A stretch of 64,000 nucleotides of DNA from Enterovibrio gelatinilyticus (GCF_028683095.1 NZ_JAJUBC010000003.1:186001-250000); one strand, 5' to 3'. Counted from the first letter of the stretch, positions 36,216 to 45,443 are shown. Program-made: numbers and translations. The notes: generated by a model from the sequence alone, not told the origin.

Positions 36216-37325
36216 TTACTTTAACTCCTGAATATTTCTAACCAGCTGATTTTGTATGTCACTTAGTTCGTAATACATGATGGCATCGTTCGATTCATCG
36301 ACAGCAATAACAGTTAAAAACTGTTGCTTCCATACTTGGATAACATTGACTTTAATTTCTTCGAGTCGCTCGAAACTGGAGAGCAAGTTTGATCGATAGA
36401 GGTCTATCTGAGGGAAAGTCAACAATATTGATTGATTCAAGGCTAACAAGGTGTTCACTTTTCTATGCCACCTTTCCAAAAACACACCGTTATTACTTTG
36501 AAAACTATCAGGAAGCCCATTCATATCAACGTGTTCTTGACTACTGCCAACTTCAACATCATTAATTCTTAGCTTCAAGGCTATCAAATTTATTTGTAGA
36601 TCTTGATGGAGTGAGCGGAGTTGGTTAGACCAAGCATCAAAATCCCTTAGCAACTTCCTTGCTTCACTAAGATTATCAAATACGCGGTTAACCCGAGCAT
36701 CTATCAAATCGCTAGCATGGTCGAAATCATGCTTTATCTTAGTTGTTTTCTGGTGTCGACTCCCAAACATATTGGATATTTTAGTACCGATTTTATTGGG
36801 ATTAAATATGTTAATATCGATGCTTTTCGCTAAATCTATTATCACTGTCCCAAGCTCTAAAATGCGATCAACCTTACCTATTTTTGCATAGTCAGATAGA
36901 TGCCCTTGAATGGTTTGAAACCCTTTTGAAATATCATTTCCATACTCAATTTGATATGCAGCATCACTGAAGTTAATTTGGCTGTATACATTTTGAACAA
37001 GTAAGTAGTCTTTATTTTTCAAAGTAAGTTCGATGAAGTCTCTTGCACAGATTTCATCAACCTGTCGTTGGAAATCATCTGTTGCACTAAGAACATCACT
37101 TTGTATTGACTTAACTCGATTGCTAAATATGACGGAAGGAGAACGTTTAGAAATCGATTCTTTGGCTTCGTCATTTTTTTGGACTGTCCCCATATCCTTT
37201 GTTGGGGCCACATCACAAAATCGTTTCACTTTAGCTGTGCTCTGGTCTCGAGTTGAAGATTCATCCAATTCAGAAGGAGTAGGCTGCGTGCGACTATCAT
37301 TTTCAGTATGAAATTTTTTTATCAT
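36216..37325 (-). CDS. Divergent TelA-like protein
   Basis: A 369-residue helical protein that I recognise only through its neighbour: RILELGTVIIDLAKSIDINIF parallels the NLNQVIGLAKNVDVSALIG block of TelA, and LERLEEIKVNVIQVWKQQF parallels FDNIKMLTIPSWKKQF. Between them lies the same helical spacing. It lacks the last ~50 residues of TelA, and its N-terminal 80 residues are polar and low in complexity. It is coupled to telA without a gap. It is probably an ancient duplicate forming a hetero-complex with TelA, but that is inference. Confidence 0.75.
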   Translation of the reverse strand: MIKKFHTENDSRTQPTPSELDESSTRDQSTAKVKRFCDVAPTKDMGTVQKNDEAKESISKRSPSVIFSNRVKSIQSDVLSATDDFQRQVDEICARDFIELTLKNKDYLLVQNVYSQINFSDAAYQIEYGNDISKGFQTIQGHLSDYAKIGKVDRILELGTVIIDLAKSIDINIFNPNKIGTKISNMFGSRHQKTTKIKHDFDHASDLIDARVNRVFDNLSEARKLLRDFDAWSNQLRSLHQDLQINLIALKLRINDVEVGSSQEHVDMNGLPDSFQSNNGVFLERWHRKVNTLLALNQSILLTFPQIDLYRSNLLSSFERLEEIKVNVIQVWKQQFLTVIAVDESNDAIMYYELSDIQNQLVRNIQELK

Positions 37326-37376
37326 TATTAAGTTCTGCCAACGTTCTCTAGCAATAAATATTTCAGATAATTAGAC

Positions 37377-38243
37377 TCAAAATGAGCTGGCCAAATTTTT
37401 GGTGCGCTGAGCCCAATTAAAATGACAGGATTTCTCCATCATCTGTCCATTCAATTGATAAACAGCGGATGATTGCTCAGACAATATTGATTCAGCCTGT
37501 TTAATATACACAGACGAATATTCTTGGTAAAAACTCTCGATAATTTCGACCTGGCGCGGATGGATTGCCGTTTTGCAAAACAAACCAAAATTCAAATCCA
37601 TATAAAGCTCAGATTTTAGTGTTTCGATGTCATTAATGAAGTCAAAAACTGGTGCCGAAATCTCGTATCCATAAGGCCTAAAAGCAATGACAATTTGTTC
37701 AATAACAGCACGAAGCGGGGATTCATAAATCGTTTGATACTGCATACGCTTTAAACCAAGCAGGTTAAATAAATCATTACCGCCTATCCTTAGGCAAATG
37801 ACATTCTCCTTTATTTTATCGAGTTTCTTTCTAATCTTTGACAAATTTGAAGGATCCAGTATATCACTGGACTCTAGGGTTGGCATGACCATCACACCAG
37901 GGTGAGAAGTAATGACTTGGTGATAATCATCAGCAGTTTTGAGGTCATACTTCGGAAGAACAAATCCTTCTATTTTGTCTATACCCTCAAAGCTCAAAAT
38001 CTCGGAAAAAATATCTGAGTTTCGCGGCCTAACAAATCTATAAAAACTCACATCATCAGTATTCGACAGCGCAAGTCTAAGATTAGCCAGACTTTCTTGC
38101 AAATCATATTCAGCTACCGCGTCCTCAGTACAAAACACCATGCTTTTCGAGCCTAGCCCATGTTGCATAATTTCACTCAGTCGAGCATGTGTACAAGGGG
38201 TATACAACGTAGCTCCGAGCGAAAAATAGTTTATTTTTTTCAT
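37377..38243 (-). CDS. HpcH/HpaI (CitE-like) aldolase of the Ter biosynthetic module
   Basis: A 288-residue TIM-barrel protein related to citrate lyase beta subunit. Cues are the front YFSLGATLYTPCTHA, FYRFVRPRNSDIF (arginine expected to hold a carboxylate), VMVMPTLESSDI with the metal-binding Glu, LRIGGNDLFNLLG and KTAIHPRQVEIIESFY. In comparative studies of Ter systems this aldolase accompanies two phosphoribosyltransferases and a HAD phosphatase, and a nucleoside-like product was proposed. The substrate is unknown. It is 10 bp from the PRTase/Pelota gene. Confidence 0.86.
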   Translation of the reverse strand: MKKINYFSLGATLYTPCTHARLSEIMQHGLGSKSMVFCTEDAVAEYDLQESLANLRLALSNTDDVSFYRFVRPRNSDIFSEILSFEGIDKIEGFVLPKYDLKTADDYHQVITSHPGVMVMPTLESSDILDPSNLSKIRKKLDKIKENVICLRIGGNDLFNLLGLKRMQYQTIYESPLRAVIEQIVIAFRPYGYEISAPVFDFINDIETLKSELYMDLNFGLFCKTAIHPRQVEIIESFYQEYSSVYIKQAESILSEQSSAVYQLNGQMMEKSCHFNWAQRTKNLASSF

Positions 38244-38252
38244 CGTTATTTC

Positions 38253-39356
38253 TTACTTCTTCAACTGCTTAATGAGAGCGCAAGCTTCAAATAATAATGA
38301 AGTCTCTACAGATATATTCACATTTTTTTCTTTCGCAAGAGTGATCAAATGTTGGACTTTTTCACTTTTCATAGAGCGTATGATAAGCAGTTCAGGCACT
38401 CGCCGAAGCATCACTCTCGTCGCCTCTGCGACACCAGGTTTTATGTGATTGACATCACTAATTCCATATCGGCACATGATGTCATCAATGAAACGCTTCA
38501 TTGACGATTGCTGGGAAGAACGCAGCTGTTGACTTGTCGGTTGAAATATTTCCCCGACCTCTTTAATTTTGACATATGGAAATAATGATGAAATCTGATC
38601 GACAAACCAGTTAGAGCAATCAACTTCGCTAAGCTCTTTATATTTTGAACACCCATGAAACTTATTGGATTCACGCGGCTGCCATATGCTTCTGGATATC
38701 AGTCCTGATACGGTAGAATTAAGCATGGATGATGGAATGGGATAGTCTTCAGCTGTTGCTGAGTAGTCAGCCCACCCTCCACAATCAGATATCACGTACA
38801 ATTCATTAGGTATTCGAGTATTATTTTCCGCATTGTAGGTGTTTATAGACTGATACAGTTCACGAGTAATCACGCCTTTAGCTGTCCAACCATCAATAAA
38901 TGCAATAGACTCTTGGTTAACGTTTAGGTCTTCGACTAAATAATCCAGTGCGTTTAGATCCAGACCTCGGTCCCGAATGATACTTACACTGAAGTGTTGA
39001 ACCTTCCTATTATAATGCTCCTCAAGCGCTCTTTTTAATAAAACGCCAATAGGCGTACCTGCTCTCGCCAAAGAAAGCAACGTTATGTCACCGCGACGAT
39101 TTTTATCCAGCGTTGAGGCTAACTCCATTACATGCTTTGAAAACTTATATTTGTAGTCCTCTACAAATTGGTAAAACAAAGCCTGATAGTCCTCTGATGG
39201 GGCTGCCTCTTTATTGAGAACATCCGAATAGTGGACAGTGCCTGACTGAATAGCTTTCTCTTTTTCCTCAATAGACAGATACTTTGCTTCAACCAGCTCT
39301 AGAAGAAACTGACAATCTTCTCTTTGGTAACTCCCAACAATTGGTAAGGTCTTCAT
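38253..39356 (-). CDS. Phosphoribosyltransferase with C-terminal Pelota-like domain (StiP-type)
   Basis: A 367-residue fusion. The N-terminal two thirds are a phosphoribosyltransferase-like fold with LLSLARAGTPIGVLLKRAL (about residues 93-111) and the loop ESIAFIDGWTAKGVI near residue 170. The last ~80 residues (KPGVAEATRVMLRRVPELLII...) look like the Pelota/L7Ae-type RNA-binding domain. Databases call this group 'cysteine protease StiP'; comparative work treats it as a PRTase, which the sequence here supports better. The start overlaps the HAD gene by four bases (ATGA). Confidence 0.85.
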   Translation of the reverse strand: MKTLPIVGSYQREDCQFLLELVEAKYLSIEEKEKAIQSGTVHYSDVLNKEAAPSEDYQALFYQFVEDYKYKFSKHVMELASTLDKNRRGDITLLSLARAGTPIGVLLKRALEEHYNRKVQHFSVSIIRDRGLDLNALDYLVEDLNVNQESIAFIDGWTAKGVITRELYQSINTYNAENNTRIPNELYVISDCGGWADYSATAEDYPIPSSMLNSTVSGLISRSIWQPRESNKFHGCSKYKELSEVDCSNWFVDQISSLFPYVKIKEVGEIFQPTSQQLRSSQQSSMKRFIDDIMCRYGISDVNHIKPGVAEATRVMLRRVPELLIIRSMKSEKVQHLITLAKEKNVNISVETSLLFEACALIKQLKK

Positions 39357-40114
39357 ATCAATTTCTCTCCAGCAAAATAGTCGAAAATTTGGCTGTTTGT
39401 TGGAGATATTGAAAAGTCTGCGGTTTGCATAAAAGGAAGATCAGTAAGGCTATCACCAACACTAATAAAGAGGCTCTCTTCATCAAAATAGCGCTCTTTG
39501 ATAAACTTCACAGCGGCGGCCTTATCCGTATATGGCGGTAGAAGTGCGAGATTTCTCCCGTTGACATGAAGCCTGAAGTCAACCGCACTCGATGATACAA
39601 GCTTAATTATATGACTAAATATCTCACTATAGTTCGTATCCTCCTCACATTTAACGCATAGATAACAGAGAATACCCTCTTCAGAAACAATATAACTTCT
39701 GGCTGGAAATGATGATTCGTATATCAATGTAGATATAACGTCATTAAGGTGTTTTATCTCTAATGCCGTACCATCAAGGTCGTAACATGCAGACTGATGC
39801 TCCAACCAATGCTTATCTGCATTTCCATTCGCATCTAAAATATATGCTCCGTGGGACACAACTTTCCAAGATTTACTCAGTATATCTAAGGAGACTCGAT
39901 TAAACACATCATGGCTTCTACCTGTAACAGGGATAATCTCAGCACCTGACGCACTCAATATATTCAGCATCTGCAATTGCTTATTGGAAGCGAAAGAGCG
40001 CGGGTTCCCATTTGCATCAAAGGCAGCTGTAGTGAGTGGCGTGTCCTTATGGAACTTTCTTTTTGTAGAAAGAAAACAATCATCAAGATCTGTAAATACA
40101 ACAATATTCATCAT
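39353..40114 (-). CDS. HAD-superfamily phosphatase of the Ter module
   Basis: A 253-residue HAD hydrolase of the Cof/sucrose-phosphatase type. Motif I is VVFTDLDDCFL with nucleophile Asp9 and Asp11; motif IV is SVGDSLTDLPFM near residue 215; a cap domain lies between. It would remove a phosphate from a sugar or nucleotide intermediate. It overlaps both neighbours by four bases, showing that the enzymes are made in a fixed ratio. The exact substrate is not known. Confidence 0.87.
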   Translation of the reverse strand: MMNIVVFTDLDDCFLSTKRKFHKDTPLTTAAFDANGNPRSFASNKQLQMLNILSASGAEIIPVTGRSHDVFNRVSLDILSKSWKVVSHGAYILDANGNADKHWLEHQSACYDLDGTALEIKHLNDVISTLIYESSFPARSYIVSEEGILCYLCVKCEEDTNYSEIFSHIIKLVSSSAVDFRLHVNGRNLALLPPYTDKAAAVKFIKERYFDEESLFISVGDSLTDLPFMQTADFSISPTNSQIFDYFAGEKLI

Positions 40115-41199
40115 TCACTTTCACAATATTGGCTTACAGGATAGTGACGAGCAAGTTGATGCTGTTGCCTGAGACGTTCATCTTCAATAAAATGTAAGGA
40201 TGTTCGCCCTTCACTCTCAAGGTTGTAGATATAGTGCTCTACTTCTCTATGATCAACTCTAAACGATAATTTTGACTTTATTGCGTCGCCAAGCATGATG
40301 GGAGATCGTGAAGTAGATTGAAAAACAACATCCCTACCATCACTTTCCGCTTTCTCTGCAACTAAGAATGGGAAATACAAATGCTCACCATCTCCAATGA
40401 TGGTTATTGGGCCCTCAACGTTTAATGAAGGTATCTCTCCCGCATATGGCATTTTGATGGGTAGTCTTCCAAGATCTCTTCGAGAGTTCATTAACGAAAA
40501 ATCTTTATCGGTATTCCTTGGAAGTGATAAGTCCAAATTGGGTCTTTCTTCGAAAGCAAAGCTTCCTTCCAGTAAGGAAACAAATCTTACGTTGACAGGC
40601 CATTCGGTGAATTGCTCTTTATGTTCAACATCCAGCCAATTTACTAAAGATACAATCACGACTTCTTCAATGCAGCAGCCCTTGTCTAAAAGTGCGTCGC
40701 CAAGTCTTTTCAGCGTTTTACCCGTTGAAATTTCATCATCAACAAGCAATAGTCTTTGGCACTGTTTTACCTTATCGAGTAATGACTTTTCCGGCTGATA
40801 TAAAAGGTGACTCGTGGCATGACTATGCGATTCTTCCACTTTCAACCAAACTGTGTCGTTTAGCTGATGCCGTGTAGTATGTTGATAATACACATCATTG
40901 GTTTGACTTCTTGCTAGACTATCCGCAACACCAGCACCTAATCCAGTGGCAGTTTCCGACATACCAACCACAAATGTAGACACATCACTGCCAATAAGTG
41001 TCGACAATGAATCGTATGTTTTTCTCATCCTGCTTGGTTTTACCGCCCAGTGCTTCCCTAGTACTTTTGAGACAAACAGATAGCCTCTTTTAGGGTTCTC
41101 ACGAGAAGCAAACGAGAGAAGCTCATCAATAGGATATTGAGAGCATTTTACAACAATATCTAGTTTTCCATTACTTATTGTGTGTTGATTCCTTTGCAC
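40111..41199 (-). CDS. Phosphoribosyltransferase with TRSP domain
   Basis: A 362-residue protein, first gene of the operon. The PRPP-binding loop is LLLVDDEISTGKTLKRLGDAL (near residue 145), and the earlier FVVGMSETATGLGAGVAD is the PRTase pyrophosphate-side loop. The C-terminal third holds GPITIIGDGEHLYFPFLVAE and STSRSPIMLGDAI, the block that gives the TRSP domain its name. Together with the Pelota-type PRTase, the HAD enzyme and the aldolase it forms the Ter-associated biosynthetic set. Start MQRNQHTISNGK; upstream is a 568-bp AT-rich gap. Confidence 0.88.
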   Translation of the reverse strand: MQRNQHTISNGKLDIVVKCSQYPIDELLSFASRENPKRGYLFVSKVLGKHWAVKPSRMRKTYDSLSTLIGSDVSTFVVGMSETATGLGAGVADSLARSQTNDVYYQHTTRHQLNDTVWLKVEESHSHATSHLLYQPEKSLLDKVKQCQRLLLVDDEISTGKTLKRLGDALLDKGCCIEEVVIVSLVNWLDVEHKEQFTEWPVNVRFVSLLEGSFAFEERPNLDLSLPRNTDKDFSLMNSRRDLGRLPIKMPYAGEIPSLNVEGPITIIGDGEHLYFPFLVAEKAESDGRDVVFQSTSRSPIMLGDAIKSKLSFRVDHREVEHYIYNLESEGRTSLHFIEDERLRQQHQLARHYPVSQYCESE

Positions 41200-41767
41200 T
41201 TCTATTCTCGCAAACTGAGTTAATAACCAACACCATCAAAGAAACTAGACAGCGCAGCTTTGTTTTACATAAGAAAATAACACCACATTGATTGCTGCTT
41301 TAACACAACTCAACAGTTGTGCTTGTTGAGACGCAAAATATTAATTTCGCGAGTCAAAATCATCTAATCGGTGCGATTCAAATCAATATTTTCAATTCAG
41401 AAAAAACCGGAGGGAGCCATGAGCTTTTGCCTTGTAATCACGAAAATCCCATAGGTATTAACTGTACCTATTTCGCCAGAAAAAAAGCAAAAGAAATGCC
41501 AATAAATGATTTCTATAAAAACAGTAAGTTAGATACTTAATTCGATACGCGTAGCAAATAATTACTCGACACTAGGCAATAAGTTGCTCGATTGGCAAAA
41601 AGTTGCCCAGCATATCTGACTCTATTATGAGCTGGAGGTGCAACACATACTCTAGCCGTAATATGCCACCACGTGCTGCATTTCACTTGGTAGAACCACG
41701 GCTCTCTGGCATCATGCGCCCAAGATCGCCGTGGTCAGTTACGGCAAAGTACGTGTGAAGGTAGTCA
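41200..41767. other. AT-rich intergenic region, Ter operon promoter
   Basis: Holds the promoter of the Ter operon (minus strand) and that of the dioxygenase (plus strand). A 73-codon plus-strand frame at 41319-41540 is not convincing. A more GC-rich patch at about 41630-41767 can be read as ALWHHAPKIAVVSYGKVRV, which might be the tail of a decayed gene, but I could not identify it. Confidence 0.4.
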
Positions 41768-42556
41768 GTGTCAGAAAACAGCCAACAATTAAGTAACCGT
41801 TACAACGAACACGGTTACTTTGTTCTCAGAAATTATTTCGATGAAGCTCAAATTGCTTCACTAAGAAAAGTCATTCTCAAATTCCACGAACTGTGGAAAG
41901 ACGACAACAGAAGATTTTATCGAGAAGAAGCGTTCAATTCATCGTTGATCACTGGCAGTGAATATCTGCCCGATGAAGACAGAGCCCAACTTTTTGAGTT
42001 CATCAGTTCCAAGAAAATCATGAATGTGGTCAATGCGGTTATACCGGAAAACCCTGTATTCATGAACACGCAATTGTTCTTCAACCCAGTGAATCCGGAA
42101 CAAAAAGACTTCTGGCACCGCGACTGTCAGTATGACTATGACCTTGAAGACCAAAAACGAATCATAAAGGACACTCAAGTCACGCACCTGCGGGTACCAC
42201 TGTTTGACGAACCCGGCATGGAGATCATTCCCGGTACACACAAACGTTGGGACAACGAAGAAGAACACAATGTTCGCCAAGAAGAAAACGGTAAGGTAAG
42301 CAATGACGAGATCTCGGGCGGGATCAAAATTCCACTGGCTGCGGGTGATCTGTTGGTCTTCTCCGCCGATATGATCCATCGCGGCCTATACGGGCTAGAT
42401 CGTTTAGCGTGGGATATCTTGATTTTTGATTCAGCGGCAGATTATATCGATTACATTGATGATGACTGTCTACCTACCCCCGCTATGCTGAACAAGCTTG
42501 CCGACCCAAGATTGTTCATCAACTCGATGAACCTAAAATCATTAGCGTGTGCTTAG
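41768..42556 (+). CDS. Phytanoyl-CoA dioxygenase (PhyH) family protein
   Basis: A 262-residue Fe(II)/2-oxoglutarate dioxygenase-type protein. The iron ligands are readable: His117 and Asp119 in FWHRDCQYD, and the distal histidine His204 in DMIHRGLYGLDR. MEIIPGTHKRWDNEE is the family's GSH-type region. The start is GTG with AAGGTAG just upstream. Bacterial members hydroxylate many small molecules, so the substrate is unknown. It has a strong terminator and stands alone next to the Ter operon, from which it diverges. Confidence 0.87.
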   Translation: MSENSQQLSNRYNEHGYFVLRNYFDEAQIASLRKVILKFHELWKDDNRRFYREEAFNSSLITGSEYLPDEDRAQLFEFISSKKIMNVVNAVIPENPVFMNTQLFFNPVNPEQKDFWHRDCQYDYDLEDQKRIIKDTQVTHLRVPLFDEPGMEIIPGTHKRWDNEEEHNVRQEENGKVSNDEISGGIKIPLAAGDLLVFSADMIHRGLYGLDRLAWDILIFDSAADYIDYIDDDCLPTPAMLNKLADPRLFINSMNLKSLACA

Positions 42557-42574
42557 AGACTTCGAGAACAAGCG

Positions 42575-42599
42575 AAAAATCCCCGAAAGGGGATTTTTT
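42575..42599 (+). terminator. Terminator of the dioxygenase gene
   Basis: AAAATCCCC and GGGGATTTT closed by a GAAA loop, with a T-run on the plus strand. Confidence 0.93.
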
Positions 42600-42653
42600 G
42601 ACCGCTAACAACCTCATATATTGAGATAGCCGCCCTTCCTCAGCATCATGTTT

Positions 42654-43157
42654 TTACGCCTCTTTACACTGCGCTTTCATCGTCGATATCGATGATTTTG
42701 CACCATCCAAACTATAGTCAAACTGAACACTGCCGATATTTGACCAAGTAAGTTCAAGAGACAAGGTATCGGAAGATTGAATGCCTTCCAACAGATAAGC
42801 CTGGTCGCTCGCTGTCGGGTTCAAATAGAGTTGGCTTGAAGGCTGACGAATAGAGATATCTCTAACTTCATCGTTAAATCTTACCTTCGCGATCAAGGGA
42901 TCATTATGCTTTAACATTTTTGGCATATTGGTTAAACCAAAATACACACGCGTGCTCTCCCCCTTGCATGACAGGCCAATCCAGCTTTCGGTATCTGCCT
43001 GAAAATTCGAAAGACGCGAAGGATAGGAGGATGGAGATATCGCCTCATATGCCACCTTCGAGCTAAACACAGAGGTACTTTCCGTATTTATCCATTCTGT
43101 TGTTGCTCCAGCAAACAACATCGTTCCCGCTGCAACGGCTCCCAGTGAATTGATCAT
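42654..43157 (-). CDS. Secreted protein resembling TagO/VasI
   Basis: A 167-residue exported protein with signal peptide MINSLGAVAAGTMLFAGA. The later pattern WIGLSCKGESTRVYFGL, RFNDEVRDISI and the ending SVQFDYSLDGAKSSISTMKAQC follow the layout of TagO/VasI proteins associated with type VI secretion (a paired Cys early and at the C-terminus, FdlsGl..ai..l...C). No other type VI gene is in the window, so the link is by resemblance only. The ATG at 43157 has AAAGGAA at proper distance. Confidence 0.6.
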   Translation of the reverse strand: MINSLGAVAAGTMLFAGATTEWINTESTSVFSSKVAYEAISPSSYPSRLSNFQADTESWIGLSCKGESTRVYFGLTNMPKMLKHNDPLIAKVRFNDEVRDISIRQPSSQLYLNPTASDQAYLLEGIQSSDTLSLELTWSNIGSVQFDYSLDGAKSSISTMKAQCKEA

Positions 43158-43368
43158 TAGCATTTCCTTTCATTATTTTGTCTACCTTCAGACTACCTGT
43201 GCTTTCTGAACACAAAGTAAACGAAACACCCATGGTTATGTTTATTCATAATGGCGTAGACACAAACATTCAACTCGGTGCTACCTGAGTCGCATCAATA
43301 TTATCTAATGCTCGATATCTGCAGGCGCTGTGCTCAAATGAGGTAATTTCCTCATTAAGACCGAGACA

Positions 43369-44373
43369 ATGACCAGCGACTCCACCCTTAAGCAAAAACG
43401 CGAAAACACGTATCAAGGTGTTGTGGAACGATTCTCCTTTGAAGCCGTAACGCTAGTCGGTAATACTTCAAACGAAAACGTGTTACGTAATATCATCGTC
43501 TACCTCCCGCAGTCATATGCAGACAGCCCGCAGCGTGAATATCCTATCGTCTATCTGCTTCATGGCATGGATAGCAATCCTGAAGCTTGGTTTGCCCCTA
43601 GCGCAAATAATCCCGGCATTGAGCAGACCATGAACCGCTTGGTAGGAGCGGGAGAAATGGGAGAGATGATCATTGTCGCTGTGGATGGCACATCTTCGAT
43701 ATTGGGATCGTGGTACCTTAACTCTCCGATTTCAGGCAATTTCTTTGACTACCTGACGCAAGAGGTAATCGATATAACAGAAAACCGCTACCGAGCGATA
43801 AAAGGAAAACGCGCCATTTGCGGACATTCCATGGGAGGATTTGGCGCACTCAATACAATCATGATGCGCCCAGATCTGTATCAGGCATGTGCAGCATTAA
43901 GCCCGGGCGGGATGATGATGCGAGATCATGGCTATCAAGAGCATGCTGATTTCTTCAGACATCAATTCGATTTATTTGCCAAAGGTGAAGAATGTGAATG
44001 GTTTATTCATGCCTACCTCACCATTCTTCGTGTTATCGCACCAGATAGCGATAACCCTCCTACTTACATCACTCGAAACATAAACGAAGCCATGTTAGCG
44101 CTTGAGCAATTCAACCTGTCAGCCACAGCAAGAGACAGAGCGCAATTCCTCAATAGCCAACGTAAAGAAACATTGCCCATCTACACCGAAATCGGCACTG
44201 ACGAGGGCGAGTCTGTTGGCGAACCGATTCTAGAGAACTTCAAAGCAATGATAGCGACGTTTACTGCCTTAGGTGTTCCTGTATCTAGCCATATTTTTGA
44301 AGGTGGTCATATCGATAAAGTCGGCGAGCAAACGGTTCGAGGGCTTCGGTTTATTGATAGCAAATTTAATTAA
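43369..44373 (+). CDS. Esterase of the esterase-D/alpha-beta hydrolase type
   Basis: A 334-residue alpha/beta hydrolase. NVLRNIIVYLPQSYADSPQREYPIV leads to the oxyanion-hole strand YLLHGMDSN, the nucleophile elbow GHSMGG (Ser154) and a late histidine in EGGHIDKVG, so a full triad can be proposed. No signal peptide. The fold is that of enterochelin-esterase/S-formylglutathione-hydrolase relatives; the substrate is unknown. It faces a paralogous gene to its right. Confidence 0.8.
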   Translation: MTSDSTLKQKRENTYQGVVERFSFEAVTLVGNTSNENVLRNIIVYLPQSYADSPQREYPIVYLLHGMDSNPEAWFAPSANNPGIEQTMNRLVGAGEMGEMIIVAVDGTSSILGSWYLNSPISGNFFDYLTQEVIDITENRYRAIKGKRAICGHSMGGFGALNTIMMRPDLYQACAALSPGGMMMRDHGYQEHADFFRHQFDLFAKGEECEWFIHAYLTILRVIAPDSDNPPTYITRNINEAMLALEQFNLSATARDRAQFLNSQRKETLPIYTEIGTDEGESVGEPILENFKAMIATFTALGVPVSSHIFEGGHIDKVGEQTVRGLRFIDSKFN

Positions 44374-44434
44374 TTGAGTATGAAGAATGGAGAAGCCTGA
44401 AATTATCCAGACAACCTAAATCGTAGGGCCGACA

Positions 44435-44473
44435 AATGAAAGAGAAATGAGTAACAAACATCTCTCTTTCATT
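44435..44473. terminator. Bidirectional terminator between convergent esterase genes
   Basis: AATGAAAGAGA pairs exactly with TCTCTTTCATT across about 17 nt. It lies between two tail-to-tail genes. Confidence 0.65.
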
Positions 44474-44484
44474 GTCTTTGATAA

Positions 44485-45443
44485 TTAAAACGCATTGCCG
44501 AAAAAGTCGATGATGTGTTCGGCCTGAACAAAAGTGACGACATGTCCACTACCATGGTCATGCTCTCCAACTTCAATTCCTTTTGCCCTTAGCGTTTCAA
44601 CAAGAAACTGACTTCCTTCCGGAATCCATGTGAACTGATCTTCGCTACCGTACTCAACATAGATTGAAGACAACTTCTCCTCTTGCTTGAGATACGCGTC
44701 TACTTTGCTTTCAACATTGCCGTAACCCGACTCCCACATTTCAACGACAGAGGGATTAGTTGGATCCCACTCATGCCAAAGGTTATCGTCAAGCGCCTGA
44801 GGATTTGGAGCAAAAGCCGCCCCATATGCGTCAAGAACTGGTCCCCACTCTAGTTCATTCCATTGTTTGATTGCTTTTTCTAGGCCATTTTCATCAAACA
44901 AACCGGGGCTTAATGTGAAAACATGCTTAAACTTATCGGGATGACGAAAAGCAATGTTGATCGCCGCAAAACCACCCATAGAGAAACCGACAATCCCTCT
45001 TTTTTCGGGAACAGGAAGCGTTCTATAATTATTGTCGAGATAGCTAACAACATCTGATGTGACAAAATCTTCCCAATTTCCCGTAACGGGTGAGTTGGTA
45101 TAAAAACTTCCCCCAAATTGATTGGCACCATTGATGCCCACAATGATCATTTCCTGAATATTGTTTTGTTCGGAATAGCGATCTAATGTTCTTCCGGAAA
45201 TTGAACGCGCTTCAAAAGGGCCAGCTTGGAAGCCATGCAAATAGTAAACAACGGGGTATTTTTTATCTGAGGTGAAATAGCTAGAGGGTAGATAGATGTA
45301 GATAAATTGTTCAGTTGCAGTTTACTGTTTTTTAACGTAGGCGCATCAATCTTCAAATATTGCGTTCGAGACTGATTTGCATAACTCGTACTGCAAACAA
45401 ATACACCTAATATTATCAAATATAGAGCTAATAACTTTTGCAT
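44485..45443 (-). pseudogene. Secreted esterase with a frameshift
   Basis: Two adjacent minus-strand frames make one gene. The first (from ATG 45443, AGGAG upstream) gives a signal peptide MQKLLALYLIILGVFVCSTSYA and then SRTQYLKIDAPTLKNSKLQL. The second begins in the frame TEQFIYIYLPSSYFTSDKKY and continues PVVYYLHGFQAGPF, then GFSMGGFAAINIAF (nucleophile Ser) to the late EHDHGSGHVVTF. The change of frame lies at about 45305-45322. Read as one protein it is a normal exported relative of the gene at 43369. It may be inactive, a strain mutation or a sequencing error. Confidence 0.8.

Noticed and set aside
41319-41540. 73-codon plus-strand frame between the Ter operon and the dioxygenase
   Set aside because: No family signature, AT-rich and no good ribosome binding site; amino-acid content looks like chance.
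41630-41767. Readable stretch ALWHHAPKIAVVSYGKVRV as a gene remnant
   Set aside because: Too short to match any family with confidence and no start; kept only as a note in the intergenic entry.
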